DNA of 64,000 bases from Sinimarinibacterium arenosum (GTDB lineage: Bacteria > Pseudomonadota > Gammaproteobacteria > Nevskiales > Nevskiaceae). Every line of letters starts with the position of its first letter. Within the stretch, counting starts at the first letter, position 1. A program made the position numbers and the translations under genes. The stretch spans positions 62,001 through 126,000 of the forward strand of contig NZ_SUKF01000002.1 in the NCBI RefSeq assembly GCF_005047655.1. Direction: 5' to 3'. The notes below the pieces were generated by a model. It saw only the letters and a program-made list of their open reading frames with translations. It did no database searches and was not told the origin of the DNA. Of this stretch, positions 56,346 through 64,000 are shown in pieces.

Positions 56346-57319
56346 AGACGCTCAGCTCGCCCTTCCTGCCGGTGACCGCCAGCGTCGGCCAGGTCATGCG
56401 TGATGTGCTGATCGCATTGGCGCCCGGCGTTGTGGTTTACGCACTGCTGTTCGGCCCCGGCGTCCTGATCAATATCGTTCTTGCGGTGCTCACCTGCGAG
56501 CTGATCGAAGCGGCGGTGCTGAAACTCCGCGGCAGAGCGCTGAAGCCATTCCTGCTCGACAGCAGCGCCCTCGTCACCGGCGTGCTGCTGGCGCTCGCGG
56601 TGCCGCCGACGGCGCCGTGGTGGATCATCGTCGTCGGCTGCGGCTTTGCGATGCTGCTCGGCAAGCATGTCTACGGCGGTCTCGGCTACAACCCCTTCAA
56701 TCCGGCAATGGTCGGCTTCGTCGTGCTGCTGATCTCGTTCCCGGTGCAGATGACCGCGTGGCCATCGATGCATCCGCTATGGGACACGACCGACGCCGTC
56801 AGCGGCGCCACCGCGCTGGACCACGTCAAGACCCAACTCAGCCTCGAGCGCACACTGAGCGAGATTCGCGGCGACACCCCGCTGGGCCTGTTCGCCGGAC
56901 GCGGCTGGGAGTGGATCGCGCTGGCCTACCTGCTCGGCGGCGGCTACATGCTGTGGCGACGCACGATCCGCTGGCAGATTCCGGTCGGCCTGCTGCTGGG
57001 CATGACCGTCATCGCGGGCGCATTCTGGGCCTATGACGGCGATCGCTACGCCTCGCCGCTGTTCCACTGGTTTTCCGGCGCGACGATGCTCGGGGCGTTC
57101 TTCATCGCCACCGATCCTGTCTCTGCCGCAACGACGCCGCGCGGCCGCTTCGTGTTCGGCTTCGGCATCGGCATGCTGACCTATGTGATCCGCACCTGGG
57201 GTGGCTATCCGGACGGCATCGCATTCGCGGTGCTGCTGTTCAACATCTGTGCACCGACGCTGGATCGTTATCTGCAACCGCGGATCTACGGTCAGCGCCG
57301 CGACAAACCGCAGGCCTGA
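56342..57319 (+). CDS. rsxD: RsxD/RnfD, flavinylated membrane subunit
   Basis: 325 residues, polytopic. The covalent-FMN motif SGAT is present with Thr157 (DAVSGATALDHVK). Other family segments are GKHVYGGLGYNPFNPAMVG and a C-terminal FATDPVSAATTPRGR-like stretch (FIATDPVSAATTPRGRFVFG). It overlaps rsxC by 4 bp. Works with RsxG in the electron path through the membrane. Confidence 0.94.
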   Translation: MKTLSSPFLPVTASVGQVMRDVLIALAPGVVVYALLFGPGVLINIVLAVLTCELIEAAVLKLRGRALKPFLLDSSALVTGVLLALAVPPTAPWWIIVVGCGFAMLLGKHVYGGLGYNPFNPAMVGFVVLLISFPVQMTAWPSMHPLWDTTDAVSGATALDHVKTQLSLERTLSEIRGDTPLGLFAGRGWEWIALAYLLGGGYMLWRRTIRWQIPVGLLLGMTVIAGAFWAYDGDRYASPLFHWFSGATMLGAFFIATDPVSAATTPRGRFVFGFGIGMLTYVIRTWGGYPDGIAFAVLLFNICAPTLDRYLQPRIYGQRRDKPQA

Positions 57320-57323
57320 TCCG

Positions 57324-57956
57324 ATGAAGCTGACGGTCGAACAGATGCTGCGCGCGGGAGCCGTTCTGGGTGGCTTTGCAGTGGTCGCCGCGGGCGTGCT
57401 GGCCGGCACTCACGCGTTGACCAAGGACCGCATCGTCGCAGCACAGCAGCAGCGCCTGCTGACGCAACTGCATGCGGTACTGCCAGCCGACCGCTACGAC
57501 AACGACATTGCTTCCGATACTGCTGAAATTGAAGAACCCCTGCTGAATCCCGCAGCTGCGGTCAGGGTGTACCGCGCGCGTCGGCAGGGCCAGCCCGCCG
57601 CTGCGATTTTTCAGGTGATGACACCCGACGGCTACAGCGGCCCCATCACGCTGCTGATCGGCATCGATCTCGAAGGCACGCTGACAGGCGTGCGTGTGGT
57701 CGCGCACAAGGAAACACCCGGACTCGGCGACAAGATCGACGCGGATCGCACGGACTGGATACTCGCCTTCACTGGCCGCTCGCTCAGTAATCCGGGGCCG
57801 CGCGACTGGAAGGTCAAGAAGGACGGCGGCCTCTTTGACCAGTTTGCCGGCGCGACGATCACGCCTCGTGCGGTGGTGAAACTGATCCACAATACGCTGG
57901 TGTATTACAGCGAGCACCGCGAGATGGTGTTCGAAATCACGCAGGCGCCGAAATGA
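57324..57956 (+). CDS. rsxG: RsxG/RnfG, periplasmic flavinylated subunit
   Basis: 210 residues from the ATG at 57324, 4 bp after rsxD. An N-terminal membrane helix (about 10-30) is followed by a periplasmic FMN-binding domain: [12 protein letters not shown] and the flavinylation motif [11 protein letters not shown] with Thr178. The usual motif begins Ser-Gly; here it is Ala-Gly, a mild variation. It overlaps the rsxE start by 4 bp. Confidence 0.92.
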   Translation: MKLTVEQMLRAGAVLGGFAVVAAGVLAGTHALTKDRIVAAQQQRLLTQLHAVLPADRYDNDIASDTAEIEEPLLNPAAAVRVYRARRQGQPAAAIFQVMTPDGYSGPITLLIGIDLEGTLTGVRVVAHKETPGLGDKIDADRTDWILAFTGRSLSNPGPRDWKVKKDGGLFDQFAGATITPRAVVKLIHNTLVYYSEHREMVFEITQAPK

Positions 57957-58627
57957 GCAGCTACGCGAAAATCGTCAAGGACGGCCTCTGGACCAACAAT
58001 CCGGGGCTGGTGCAGTTACTCGGTTTGTGCCCGCTACTGGCCACGAGCAACAACCTAGTCAATGGCTTTGCGCTGGGCATGGCTACGGCGCTGGTGCTGA
58101 TCCTGTCCAACACCATCGTGTCGCTGATCCGGCCAGTCGTGCGTCAGGAAATCCGCATCCCGATTTATGTCATGGTCATCGCTGCGCTGGTGACGATCGT
58201 CGAGCTGGTGATGAATGCGTACTTCAACGCGCTGTACAACATCCTCGGCATTTTCCTGCCGATCATCACCACCAACTGCATCATCATCGGCCGCGCCGAA
58301 GCCTTCGCCTCGAAGAATACGATTCGTCTGGCCGCTTTCGACGGACTGATGATGGGCACCGGCTTCGCACTGGCATTGGTCGCCCTGGGTGCGATTCGTG
58401 AAATCCTTGCGCAAGGCACGCTCGGCGATGGCTTGCATCTGCTGCTGGGCGAATCGTTCAGGGGCGTGCATCTGACCGTGATCCCGCATTACCAGGGCCT
58501 GCTGCTGGCAGCACTGCCGCCCGGGGCGTTCATCGGCCTGGGCCTGTTGGTCGCCGGCAAGAACTGGATCGATACGCGCTACAAGGCGCGTGTCGCGGTG
58601 GTCGGCGCAGCGCCTGCTGCCGCATGA
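57953..58627 (+). CDS. rsxE: RsxE/RnfE, membrane subunit
   Basis: 224 residues, six membrane segments, homologous to RsxA and with the same [20 protein letters not shown] pattern. The N-terminus [20 protein letters not shown] is typical. With RsxA it forms the pseudo-symmetric core of the complex. The start overlaps rsxG and the stop overlaps nth, both by 4 bp. Confidence 0.95.
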   Translation: MSSYAKIVKDGLWTNNPGLVQLLGLCPLLATSNNLVNGFALGMATALVLILSNTIVSLIRPVVRQEIRIPIYVMVIAALVTIVELVMNAYFNALYNILGIFLPIITTNCIIIGRAEAFASKNTIRLAAFDGLMMGTGFALALVALGAIREILAQGTLGDGLHLLLGESFRGVHLTVIPHYQGLLLAALPPGAFIGLGLLVAGKNWIDTRYKARVAVVGAAPAAA

Positions 58628-59277
58628 ACGCGGCGAAACGCGCTCAGATCTTTGCGCGACTGCAGGCCGCCAACCCGGCGCCGACCACCGAGCTGAACTA
58701 CAACTCGCCATTCGAACTGCTGGTCGCTGTGGTGCTGAGCGCGCAGGCCACCGATGTCGGCGTCAACAAGGCCACCGCGAAGTTGTTCCCGGTTGCCAAC
58801 ACGCCGGCCGCGATCCTGGCGCTGGGTGAGTCCGGCCTGCGTGAGTACATCAAGACCATCGGTCTGTATCAGACCAAGGCCAAGAATGTCATCGGCCTGT
58901 GTCGCATGCTGATCGAAGTCCATGGGGGTGAGGTTCCGCGTGCGCGCGACGCACTGGAAGCGCTGCCCGGCGTCGGCCGCAAGACCGCAAACGTTGTCCT
59001 GAATACCGCATTCGGCGAGCCGACCATTGCAGTCGACACGCACATCTTCCGCGTCGCCAACCGCACCGGTATCGCCCCCGGCAAGACCGTGCGCCAGGTC
59101 GAAGACAAGCTGGTCAAGTTCACACCCAGGGAATATGCGCGCGACGCGCATCACTGGCTGATCCTGCACGGCCGCTATGTGTGCAAGGCACGCAAGCCCG
59201 AATGCGGACGTTGCGCGATTTTTGATCTGTGCGAGTTTCGCAGCAAGACCGCCCCGCCACCGGCTCCGCTGATCTAG
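58624..59277 (+). CDS. nth: Endonuclease III
   Basis: 217 residues. The helix-hairpin-helix [18 protein letters not shown] contains the catalytic Lys, [11 protein letters not shown] the catalytic Asp, and the C-terminal Cys cluster [17 protein letters not shown] binds a [4Fe-4S] cluster. It excises oxidised pyrimidines. Linkage to the rsx operon is conserved in gammaproteobacteria and may reflect shared redox biology. Convergent with ald. Confidence 0.96.
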   Translation: MNAAKRAQIFARLQAANPAPTTELNYNSPFELLVAVVLSAQATDVGVNKATAKLFPVANTPAAILALGESGLREYIKTIGLYQTKAKNVIGLCRMLIEVHGGEVPRARDALEALPGVGRKTANVVLNTAFGEPTIAVDTHIFRVANRTGIAPGKTVRQVEDKLVKFTPREYARDAHHWLILHGRYVCKARKPECGRCAIFDLCEFRSKTAPPPAPLI

Positions 59278-59284
59278 TCTCGAT

Positions 59285-60403
59285 TCAGATCGCCAGCACC
59301 GTGGCGGCGGGCACGTAGGCATAGCCCAGTGCAGTGGCCACCGCGTCGTACGTCACCTGGCCACGATGCACATTGAGTCCTGCGCACAAATGCGGATCGT
59401 CCACCAGCGCCTGACGATAGCCCTTGCCTGCCAGCGCCAGCACGAACGGAAGGGTCGCGTTGGTCAGCGCAAACGTCGACGTATGCGCAACACCGCCCGG
59501 CATGTTCGCCACGCAGTAGTGCACGATGCCCTCGACGACGTAGGTCGGGTCCTGATGGGTGGTCGGCCGCGAGGTTTCAAAGCAGCCGCCCTGATCGATC
59601 GCGACGTCAACAATCACCGACCCGGTCTTCATCTTCGGCAGCATGTCGCGCGTCACCAGCTTGGGTGCGGCCGCGCCGGGCACCAGTACCGCACCAATCA
59701 CCAGGTCCGCCGAATTGACGCAGCGCTCGACCGCGTCGCGGGTCGAATACAGGGTGGCCAGCCGACCATCGAACACGATATCCAGCCAGTTCAGACGCGC
59801 CAGCGAACGATCGAGAATCGTCACGCGCGCACCCATGCCGACGGCAATGCGCGCGGCGTTGTAGCCGACCACGCCTCCGCCAAGGATCACGACATCGGCG
59901 GCTGGCACACCCGGCACGCCTCCGAGCAACACGCCATTGCCGCCTGCAGCCTTTTCCATTGCATGCGCGCCAGCCTGTATCGACATGCGGCCAGCGACCT
60001 CGCTCATCGGCGCCAATAGCGGCAAGCCACCGCTGCGATCAGTCACCGTCTCATAGGCGATGGCGATGCAGCCGGAATCGAGCAGGGCCTGCGCCTGTTT
60101 CGGATCCGGCGCCAGGTGCAGGTAGGTAAACAGCACCTGCCCTTCACGCAGCATCGCGCACTCGACCGGTTGTGGCTCCTTGACCTTGACCACCATATCG
60201 GCCTGATCAAAAACTTCTGCGGCCGTTTCAACGATGCGCGCGCCCGCTGCGACGTAATCGTCATTGCTGATGCCAATGCCCAGCCCTGCGCCGGTCTCGA
60301 TCAGCACCTCATGACCATGCGCCGTCAACTCGCGCACGCCCGCAGGTGTCAGGCCGACGCGATACTCGTGATTCTTGATTTCCCGCGGTGTGCCGATACG
60401 CAT
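59285..60403 (-). CDS. ald: Alanine dehydrogenase
   Basis: 372 residues, the normal length. Family segments are [28 protein letters not shown] (substrate Lys), YLHLAPD (catalytic His), the NAD-binding [22 protein letters not shown] and VDVAIDQGG. It converts alanine to pyruvate and ammonia with NAD+, or the reverse. It ends 7 bp from nth, facing it. No regulator gene is adjacent. Confidence 0.95.
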   Translation of the reverse strand: MRIGTPREIKNHEYRVGLTPAGVRELTAHGHEVLIETGAGLGIGISNDDYVAAGARIVETAAEVFDQADMVVKVKEPQPVECAMLREGQVLFTYLHLAPDPKQAQALLDSGCIAIAYETVTDRSGGLPLLAPMSEVAGRMSIQAGAHAMEKAAGGNGVLLGGVPGVPAADVVILGGGVVGYNAARIAVGMGARVTILDRSLARLNWLDIVFDGRLATLYSTRDAVERCVNSADLVIGAVLVPGAAAPKLVTRDMLPKMKTGSVIVDVAIDQGGCFETSRPTTHQDPTYVVEGIVHYCVANMPGGVAHTSTFALTNATLPFVLALAGKGYRQALVDDPHLCAGLNVHRGQVTYDAVATALGYAYVPAATVLAI

Positions 60404-60551
60404 CGCACGGCTCCTCGTTCGGTGTAGACGAGGATTATTTCACAGCGCCGCCGCGCTTCACCTCGTGGATTTCCCTCATTTGTGCGCAGATCCTTCGATG
60501 AGCCTCACCTACAATGGCGTCATCCATTCACTCCGGTACAAACCCGTGTCC

Positions 60552-60899
60552 ATGCCGCCCCGGCGTCCGTTGATCAATTCCTTCCCTTCGGTCCTGCTTG
60601 CAGTCGGAGTCGGTCTTTGCGGCTATTACGGCCTTGCCTGGTATCAACTGCCGGTCTACAACGAAACCGACTTGGCGGCTTCAACCGAACTGAATCTGCA
60701 GATCGACCTGCAACGGCGAGGACCCAATCTCCAGCCGGATGCCGAAGGCCTGGAACGCATGCGCAGTCAGGTGCGCGCGGAAGTCGAAGCCGAGATCAAC
60801 CGCGAACGCGAAACGGTGGAGAGCCGCTTTGGCATCGGCCTGATCGCACTTGTGGTGGGCCTCGGACACATGGTGTTCAGTCGCATGACGCAACGCTGA
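60552..60899 (+). CDS. Small membrane protein, unknown function
   Basis: 115 residues from the ATG at 60552. Two hydrophobic helices (about 12-32, VLLAVGVGLCGYYGLAWY; about 93-110, IGLIALVVGLGHMVF) flank a charged helical loop rich in Glu and Arg (LERMRSQVRAEVEAEINRER). Longer in-frame starts at 60375 and 60498 exist, but a -10-like TACAAT at about 60509 favours the short form; a GTG at 60546 is also possible. A strong terminator follows. No family recognised. Confidence 0.6.
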   Translation: MPPRRPLINSFPSVLLAVGVGLCGYYGLAWYQLPVYNETDLAASTELNLQIDLQRRGPNLQPDAEGLERMRSQVRAEVEAEINRERETVESRFGIGLIALVVGLGHMVFSRMTQR

Positions 60900-60917
60900 A
60901 AATCCGTTATCGAAACG

Positions 60918-60946
60918 AAACTGCCGGCGCTAGGCCGGCAGTTTTT
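60918..60946 (+). terminator. Intrinsic terminator after the small membrane protein
   Basis: An 8-bp GC-rich stem, CTGCCGGC / GCCGGCAG, extended by three A-T pairs, with loop GCTAG and five T at the 3' side. It begins 19 bp past the stop. Confidence 0.9.
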
Positions 60947-60993
60947 GTGCGACGAGGTTTCGCCGCGCTCAGGAGGGTCGAACCCCTCGCAGA

Positions 60994-62862
60994 TCAGTGG
61001 ACCGCGGGGTCGGCATCGTTCGCATCACACGCGGCACCGAAACCATCACCATCGGCGTCGGTCTGATCAGCGTTGGGAACAGTCGGACAATTGTCGTTCG
61101 CATCCAGCACGCCGTCGCGGTCGCCATCGGGGTAATACACGATCGTCGCCAGATCACTGAACGTAATCGTGTCCTCTCCCGAGCACTTGTTGGCAGGCAG
61201 GACCACCTGTAGCGAGACGAGACCTGACTCAGACTCCGCTCCGTCAGGAGCGCGAACCCGAAATACGTAGGTATTGCCAACCGTGGAGTTATCGGTTGTG
61301 TTCGGCACGTCAACGGCTTTATCCGGGACTTCACCGACTTCGCTGCTCATGCTCACCGACGAGTCAAACGGCAGAGGATTGTCATTGATGTCACGTACGA
61401 CGACCGCGAAGGTCGCCACAGCCTTTGGCGTCCGCAGCGTCAATGTGCGGGATGCGGCGTCGTAGTCGCTCGGCGCGTCGACAAAGACACTCACGTCGCT
61501 GTTCTCCAGTACCGGACCATCAGACATCGAGATCACGAGGTCCTGCCGCAGATTCACTGTGTGTGAACGGCAGTTCGTTCCCGGAGAATCGCAGACGTAA
61601 CCGTCAAAGCTGCCGTTGGGCCCATCGAAGACACCATTGTTGTTGTAGTCGACGATCACTTCGCCATTGTTGCGAGTGCCGCTTTCATCGTCATCACGGA
61701 AGGCTTCGCCCATATCCGTGAAACTCTCTCCCGGATCATAGGTGCCGTTACCGTTACTGTCGGTGAAGCTCTCCTCGCCGATTGCCGTCGCCAGAATCGT
61801 GACGCGACCGTTGGACGGACGCGGGGCTCGGCTGGTCCAGATCACGGAACACACCCCTGCTTCGGTTTGCGCATCGCCCGCGGGATCACCCGTGGTGCAC
61901 TGACCATTGATCGCGCCACCCTCGGCCGTGAATGCCGTCGCGGTGCCTTCGGGCGCAGGATTGTTGTAGCGGTCGGACAGGCGAATGTTGATCGTGACCG
62001 GCTCGCCATCGCAGGTCAGGGCACGCGGATTCAGCACATCGGCCGATATCGAAAAACTGTCCTGATCCGGGATTCCTGTGGTAATCACCAGCTGGTCGGA
62101 TTGCGACGTCACCGTCATTCCGCTGACCGGATCGACCGTTGACGCGGTAACCCGCACGGAAGTGTGCGCGCTGCCGGCAATCACCGAGGTGCTGGCCTGT
62201 CCGTTAACGTCAGTCACCGCGCTGCTCGTCGAAAGCCGGGTACCGCCGACCGTGGAGTTCAGCGCAAAGGCCACCGTGCGGTTCGGCAGCGGATCGCCCA
62301 CCAGATCGGTCAGCTTGAAGACCACACGCGACTGTTGCGGCAGCGGGCTGCCGGTCATGCCAATGATCTGGGGCTCGGCCGAAACGAACTGAAGACCACC
62401 CGCCTGCGCCTCCTCGACCGTCACGGTCCCGGTGGCCTGCAGGGTTTCGTCGCCGACGATCACGTAAGCCGTGATCTTGTCCGCACCGGAACATCCTTTC
62501 GCGGTGTACGTGACGATCGCGGTCCCTTCGGTCGTCGAGATCGGGTCGGCCGGGTCCAGCGTCGCCTTGCCGCCGGCGATACAGACCGAGCTGAAGGCGA
62601 TATTCGCTGTCGTTCCGAAAGCCAGCTTGCCATCGTTGCCGACGACATCGACCTGCAGCGTGGTCGAACCACCCGCAGACAGATTCGCAACCGATATCTT
62701 GACCTTGCCGTTGCTGAAGCCGCCGCCGGTCTTGATGTATCCGACGCGGACACCAGAGTTCGTTCCGAAGGTCGCCTCGCCGCCACAGGCCACCAGCCCC
62801 GTCAGCAGACACAACGCCGCAGCACGGCCGATCAAACGTGAAATGGAATGCCTGTTGCCCAT
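60994..62862 (-). CDS. Large lipoprotein with Ig-like domains and calcium-binding-type repeats
   Basis: 622 residues from the ATG at 62862, preceded by GGGAG. Lipobox LVAC with Cys26. Several bacterial Ig-like (Big/invasin-type) domains follow: [20 protein letters not shown] with [15 protein letters not shown], and [20 protein letters not shown]. The C-terminus has Asp-rich thrombospondin type 3/dockerin-like motifs ([37 protein letters not shown]), and a middle stretch [14 protein letters not shown] is also calcium-site-like. Surface-anchored and possibly adhesive or structural; function not established. Transcribed alone toward the terminator of the small membrane protein. Confidence 0.78.
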   Translation of the reverse strand: MGNRHSISRLIGRAAALCLLTGLVACGGEATFGTNSGVRVGYIKTGGGFSNGKVKISVANLSAGGSTTLQVDVVGNDGKLAFGTTANIAFSSVCIAGGKATLDPADPISTTEGTAIVTYTAKGCSGADKITAYVIVGDETLQATGTVTVEEAQAGGLQFVSAEPQIIGMTGSPLPQQSRVVFKLTDLVGDPLPNRTVAFALNSTVGGTRLSTSSAVTDVNGQASTSVIAGSAHTSVRVTASTVDPVSGMTVTSQSDQLVITTGIPDQDSFSISADVLNPRALTCDGEPVTINIRLSDRYNNPAPEGTATAFTAEGGAINGQCTTGDPAGDAQTEAGVCSVIWTSRAPRPSNGRVTILATAIGEESFTDSNGNGTYDPGESFTDMGEAFRDDDESGTRNNGEVIVDYNNNGVFDGPNGSFDGYVCDSPGTNCRSHTVNLRQDLVISMSDGPVLENSDVSVFVDAPSDYDAASRTLTLRTPKAVATFAVVVRDINDNPLPFDSSVSMSSEVGEVPDKAVDVPNTTDNSTVGNTYVFRVRAPDGAESESGLVSLQVVLPANKCSGEDTITFSDLATIVYYPDGDRDGVLDANDNCPTVPNADQTDADGDGFGAACDANDADPAVH

Positions 62863-63004
62863 GGTCTCCCGCCTGCCGCGCGCACGACCGCGGCGCTGGT
62901 AAAGGTCTTGCCGGATGCTAAACCTGAAATCCAATAAAAATCAAGCAAATCCCAGCGACATTGCAAGCGTCTTCGGAGGTTCAGTCCCATCCATTTGCAA
63001 TGAA

Positions 63005-63080
63005 TGGTGCCCTTGGCAGGAATCGAACCTGCGACCCTCCGCTTAGGAGGCGGATGCTCTATCCACTGAGCTACAAGGGC
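63005..63080 (-). tRNA. tRNA-Arg (anticodon CCT)
   Basis: 76 nt including an encoded CCA. On the minus strand the acceptor GCCCTTG pairs with CAAGGGC, the D arm has GCTC...GAGC, the anticodon stem TCCGC / GCGGA encloses loop CTCCTAA with anticodon CCT (reads AGG), and the T arm is GCAGG-TTCGATT-CCTGC. All four stems are intact. It reads the rare AGG codon. Confidence 0.96.
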
Positions 63081-63123
63081 CCGAACCGTCGCATTCGGGC
63101 GCCTATGGTAGTCGATGCTGCCA

Positions 63124-63867
63124 TCAACTTTTCAGCACCTGCCCGAGAAATGCACGCAGACGCGGATGAGCGGTATCGCCGAAGAAGCCATCCGGTGTAT
63201 CGGCATAGCCGATTTCCCCACCCTCCATGAAAATCACGCGATCGGCAACGGCGCGCGCAAAGCCCATTTCATGCGTGACCACGCACATGGTCATGCCTTC
63301 AGCCGCCAGATCTTTCATGACGTCGAGCACTTCATTGACCTTTTCCGGATCCAGCGCGCTGGTCGGCTCGTCGAACAGCATCACCGCCGGATTCATCGCC
63401 AATGCGCGAGCGATCGCCACGCGCTGTTGCTGGCCGCCGGACAGCTGCGCCGGATGACAATCGCACTTGTCGCGCAACCCGACCTTGTCCAGTAGGGCCA
63501 GCGCGCGGGAGTGCAATTCCTCACGCTGCGCTTTCGATACCGCCCGCGGCGCCAGCATCAGGTTTTCCAGCACAGTCTTGTGCGGAAACAGATTGAACGA
63601 CTGGAACACCATGCCGACCTGGGCACGCAGACGGTTCAGATCCGTCCGCGGCGCATGCACCGAATGACCCAGCACGAAGACCTCGCCCGCGCTGATCGGC
63701 TCCAGTGCGTTCAGGGTCCGCAGCAGCGTCGATTTGCCGGAGCCACTGGGCCCGACGATACAGATGACCTCACCGCGCTCGACGCTGAGCGAGACATTCT
63801 TCAGCGCCTGCAAGCCGTTGGGATAGACCTTGCTGACCCCGCGCACGTCGATCAAGGGTTCAGTCAT
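63124..63867 (-). CDS. Polar amino-acid ABC transporter ATPase (GlnQ/HisP type)
   Basis: 247 residues. Walker A is GPSGSGKST, the Q loop [15 protein letters not shown], the signature [15 protein letters not shown], Walker [16 protein letters not shown] and the H loop VTHEMGFA. The size and sequence fit the PAAT family (GlnQ, HisP, ArtP). It overlaps the permease gene by 8 bp, so both belong to one operon; the substrate-binding protein is not in the window. The amino acid transported cannot be told from this sequence. Confidence 0.93.
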   Translation of the reverse strand: MTEPLIDVRGVSKVYPNGLQALKNVSLSVERGEVICIVGPSGSGKSTLLRTLNALEPISAGEVFVLGHSVHAPRTDLNRLRAQVGMVFQSFNLFPHKTVLENLMLAPRAVSKAQREELHSRALALLDKVGLRDKCDCHPAQLSGGQQQRVAIARALAMNPAVMLFDEPTSALDPEKVNEVLDVMKDLAAEGMTMCVVTHEMGFARAVADRVIFMEGGEIGYADTPDGFFGDTAHPRLRAFLGQVLKS

Positions 63868-64000
63868 GCGCCATGCTCCGCTCCAGTCGCCGCACCCACA
63901 GCGACAGCGCTCCAGTCAGCAGCAGGTACATCGCGGCCACGGTGAACCACACTTCGAACGGGCTGAAGGTCGAACTGACGACCTCGCGTCCGGCCTTGGT
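63860..64000 (-). CDS. Amino-acid ABC transporter permease (partial, C-terminal end)
   Basis: The last 46 codons and stop of a membrane protein that extends beyond the window. It contains the typical C-terminal transmembrane helix of HisM/GlnP-type permeases ([20 protein letters not shown]) and ends in an Arg-rich tail [12 protein letters not shown]. It overlaps the ATPase start by 8 bp. The full length and substrate cannot be judged. Confidence 0.85.
   Translation of the reverse strand, partial: TKAGREVVSSTFSPFEVWFTVAAMYLLLTGALSLWVRRLERSMAHD

Overview
The window reads as a continuous stretch of a high-GC gammaproteobacterial chromosome, most likely from the Xanthomonadales/Nevskiales neighbourhood. 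This placement is an inference from gene content and order: rpoN, a lone receiver and fleQ lie beside fliE; cheV, flgA, flgM, flgN and ycgR follow one another; dcd and mrp lie close to metG; and a full rsxABCDGE-nth operon is present. No insertion sequence, prophage, CRISPR array or rRNA operon was seen.

Region 1 (1-12.9 kb, minus strand) is the first flagellar block: fliI (cut by the window edge), fliH, fliG, fliF and fliE; the regulators fleQ, a stand-alone receiver and rpoN; a NarL-type regulator with a degenerate receiver; a possible PilZ-like protein; then fliS, fliD, flaG and fliC. Region 2 (13.2-18.9 kb, plus strand) is an accessory island between fliC and flgL. It holds a compact Csu/archaic-type chaperone-usher pilus (pilin, chaperone, usher, second pilin-like subunit) and a FadL-family outer-membrane protein. 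Region 3 (18.9-33.3 kb) is the second flagellar block: flgBCDEFGHIJKL and cheV on the minus strand, facing flgA-flgM-flgN-ycgR on the plus strand. Near-consensus sigma-54 sites precede flgB and flgA, and sigma-28 sites precede fliC, fliS, cheV and flgM, which fits a FleQ/RpoN then FliA cascade.

Region 4 (33.3-45 kb) is mixed: a macro-domain protein, RlmKL, a CBS-linked histidine kinase with a two-receiver regulator, two paralogous secreted proteins built from a cysteine/WG module I do not recognise, a Tat-type phosphoesterase, an unknown lipoprotein and an alkylsulfatase-like metallo-beta-lactamase lipoprotein. Region 5 (45-52.6 kb) carries dcd with a 141-bp tandem amplification of its 3' end, mrp/apbC, two tandem subtilisin-like proteases and metG. 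Region 6 (52.7-59.3 kb) is the Rsx/Rnf electron-transport operon with nth, including a vestigial second rsxA tail. Region 7 (59.3-64 kb) has alanine dehydrogenase, a small membrane protein, a large Ig-like lipoprotein, tRNA-Arg(CCT) and the end of a polar amino-acid ABC transporter operon.

The strongest unusual signals are: FlgJ with two glucosaminidase domains, the first lacking both catalytic glutamates; the four-fold repeated Cys/WG module; two receiver domains with Glu in place of the phospho-accepting Asp; duplicated 3' tails of dcd and rsxA; and a hairpin that buries the ribosome-binding site of the pilus chaperone gene.
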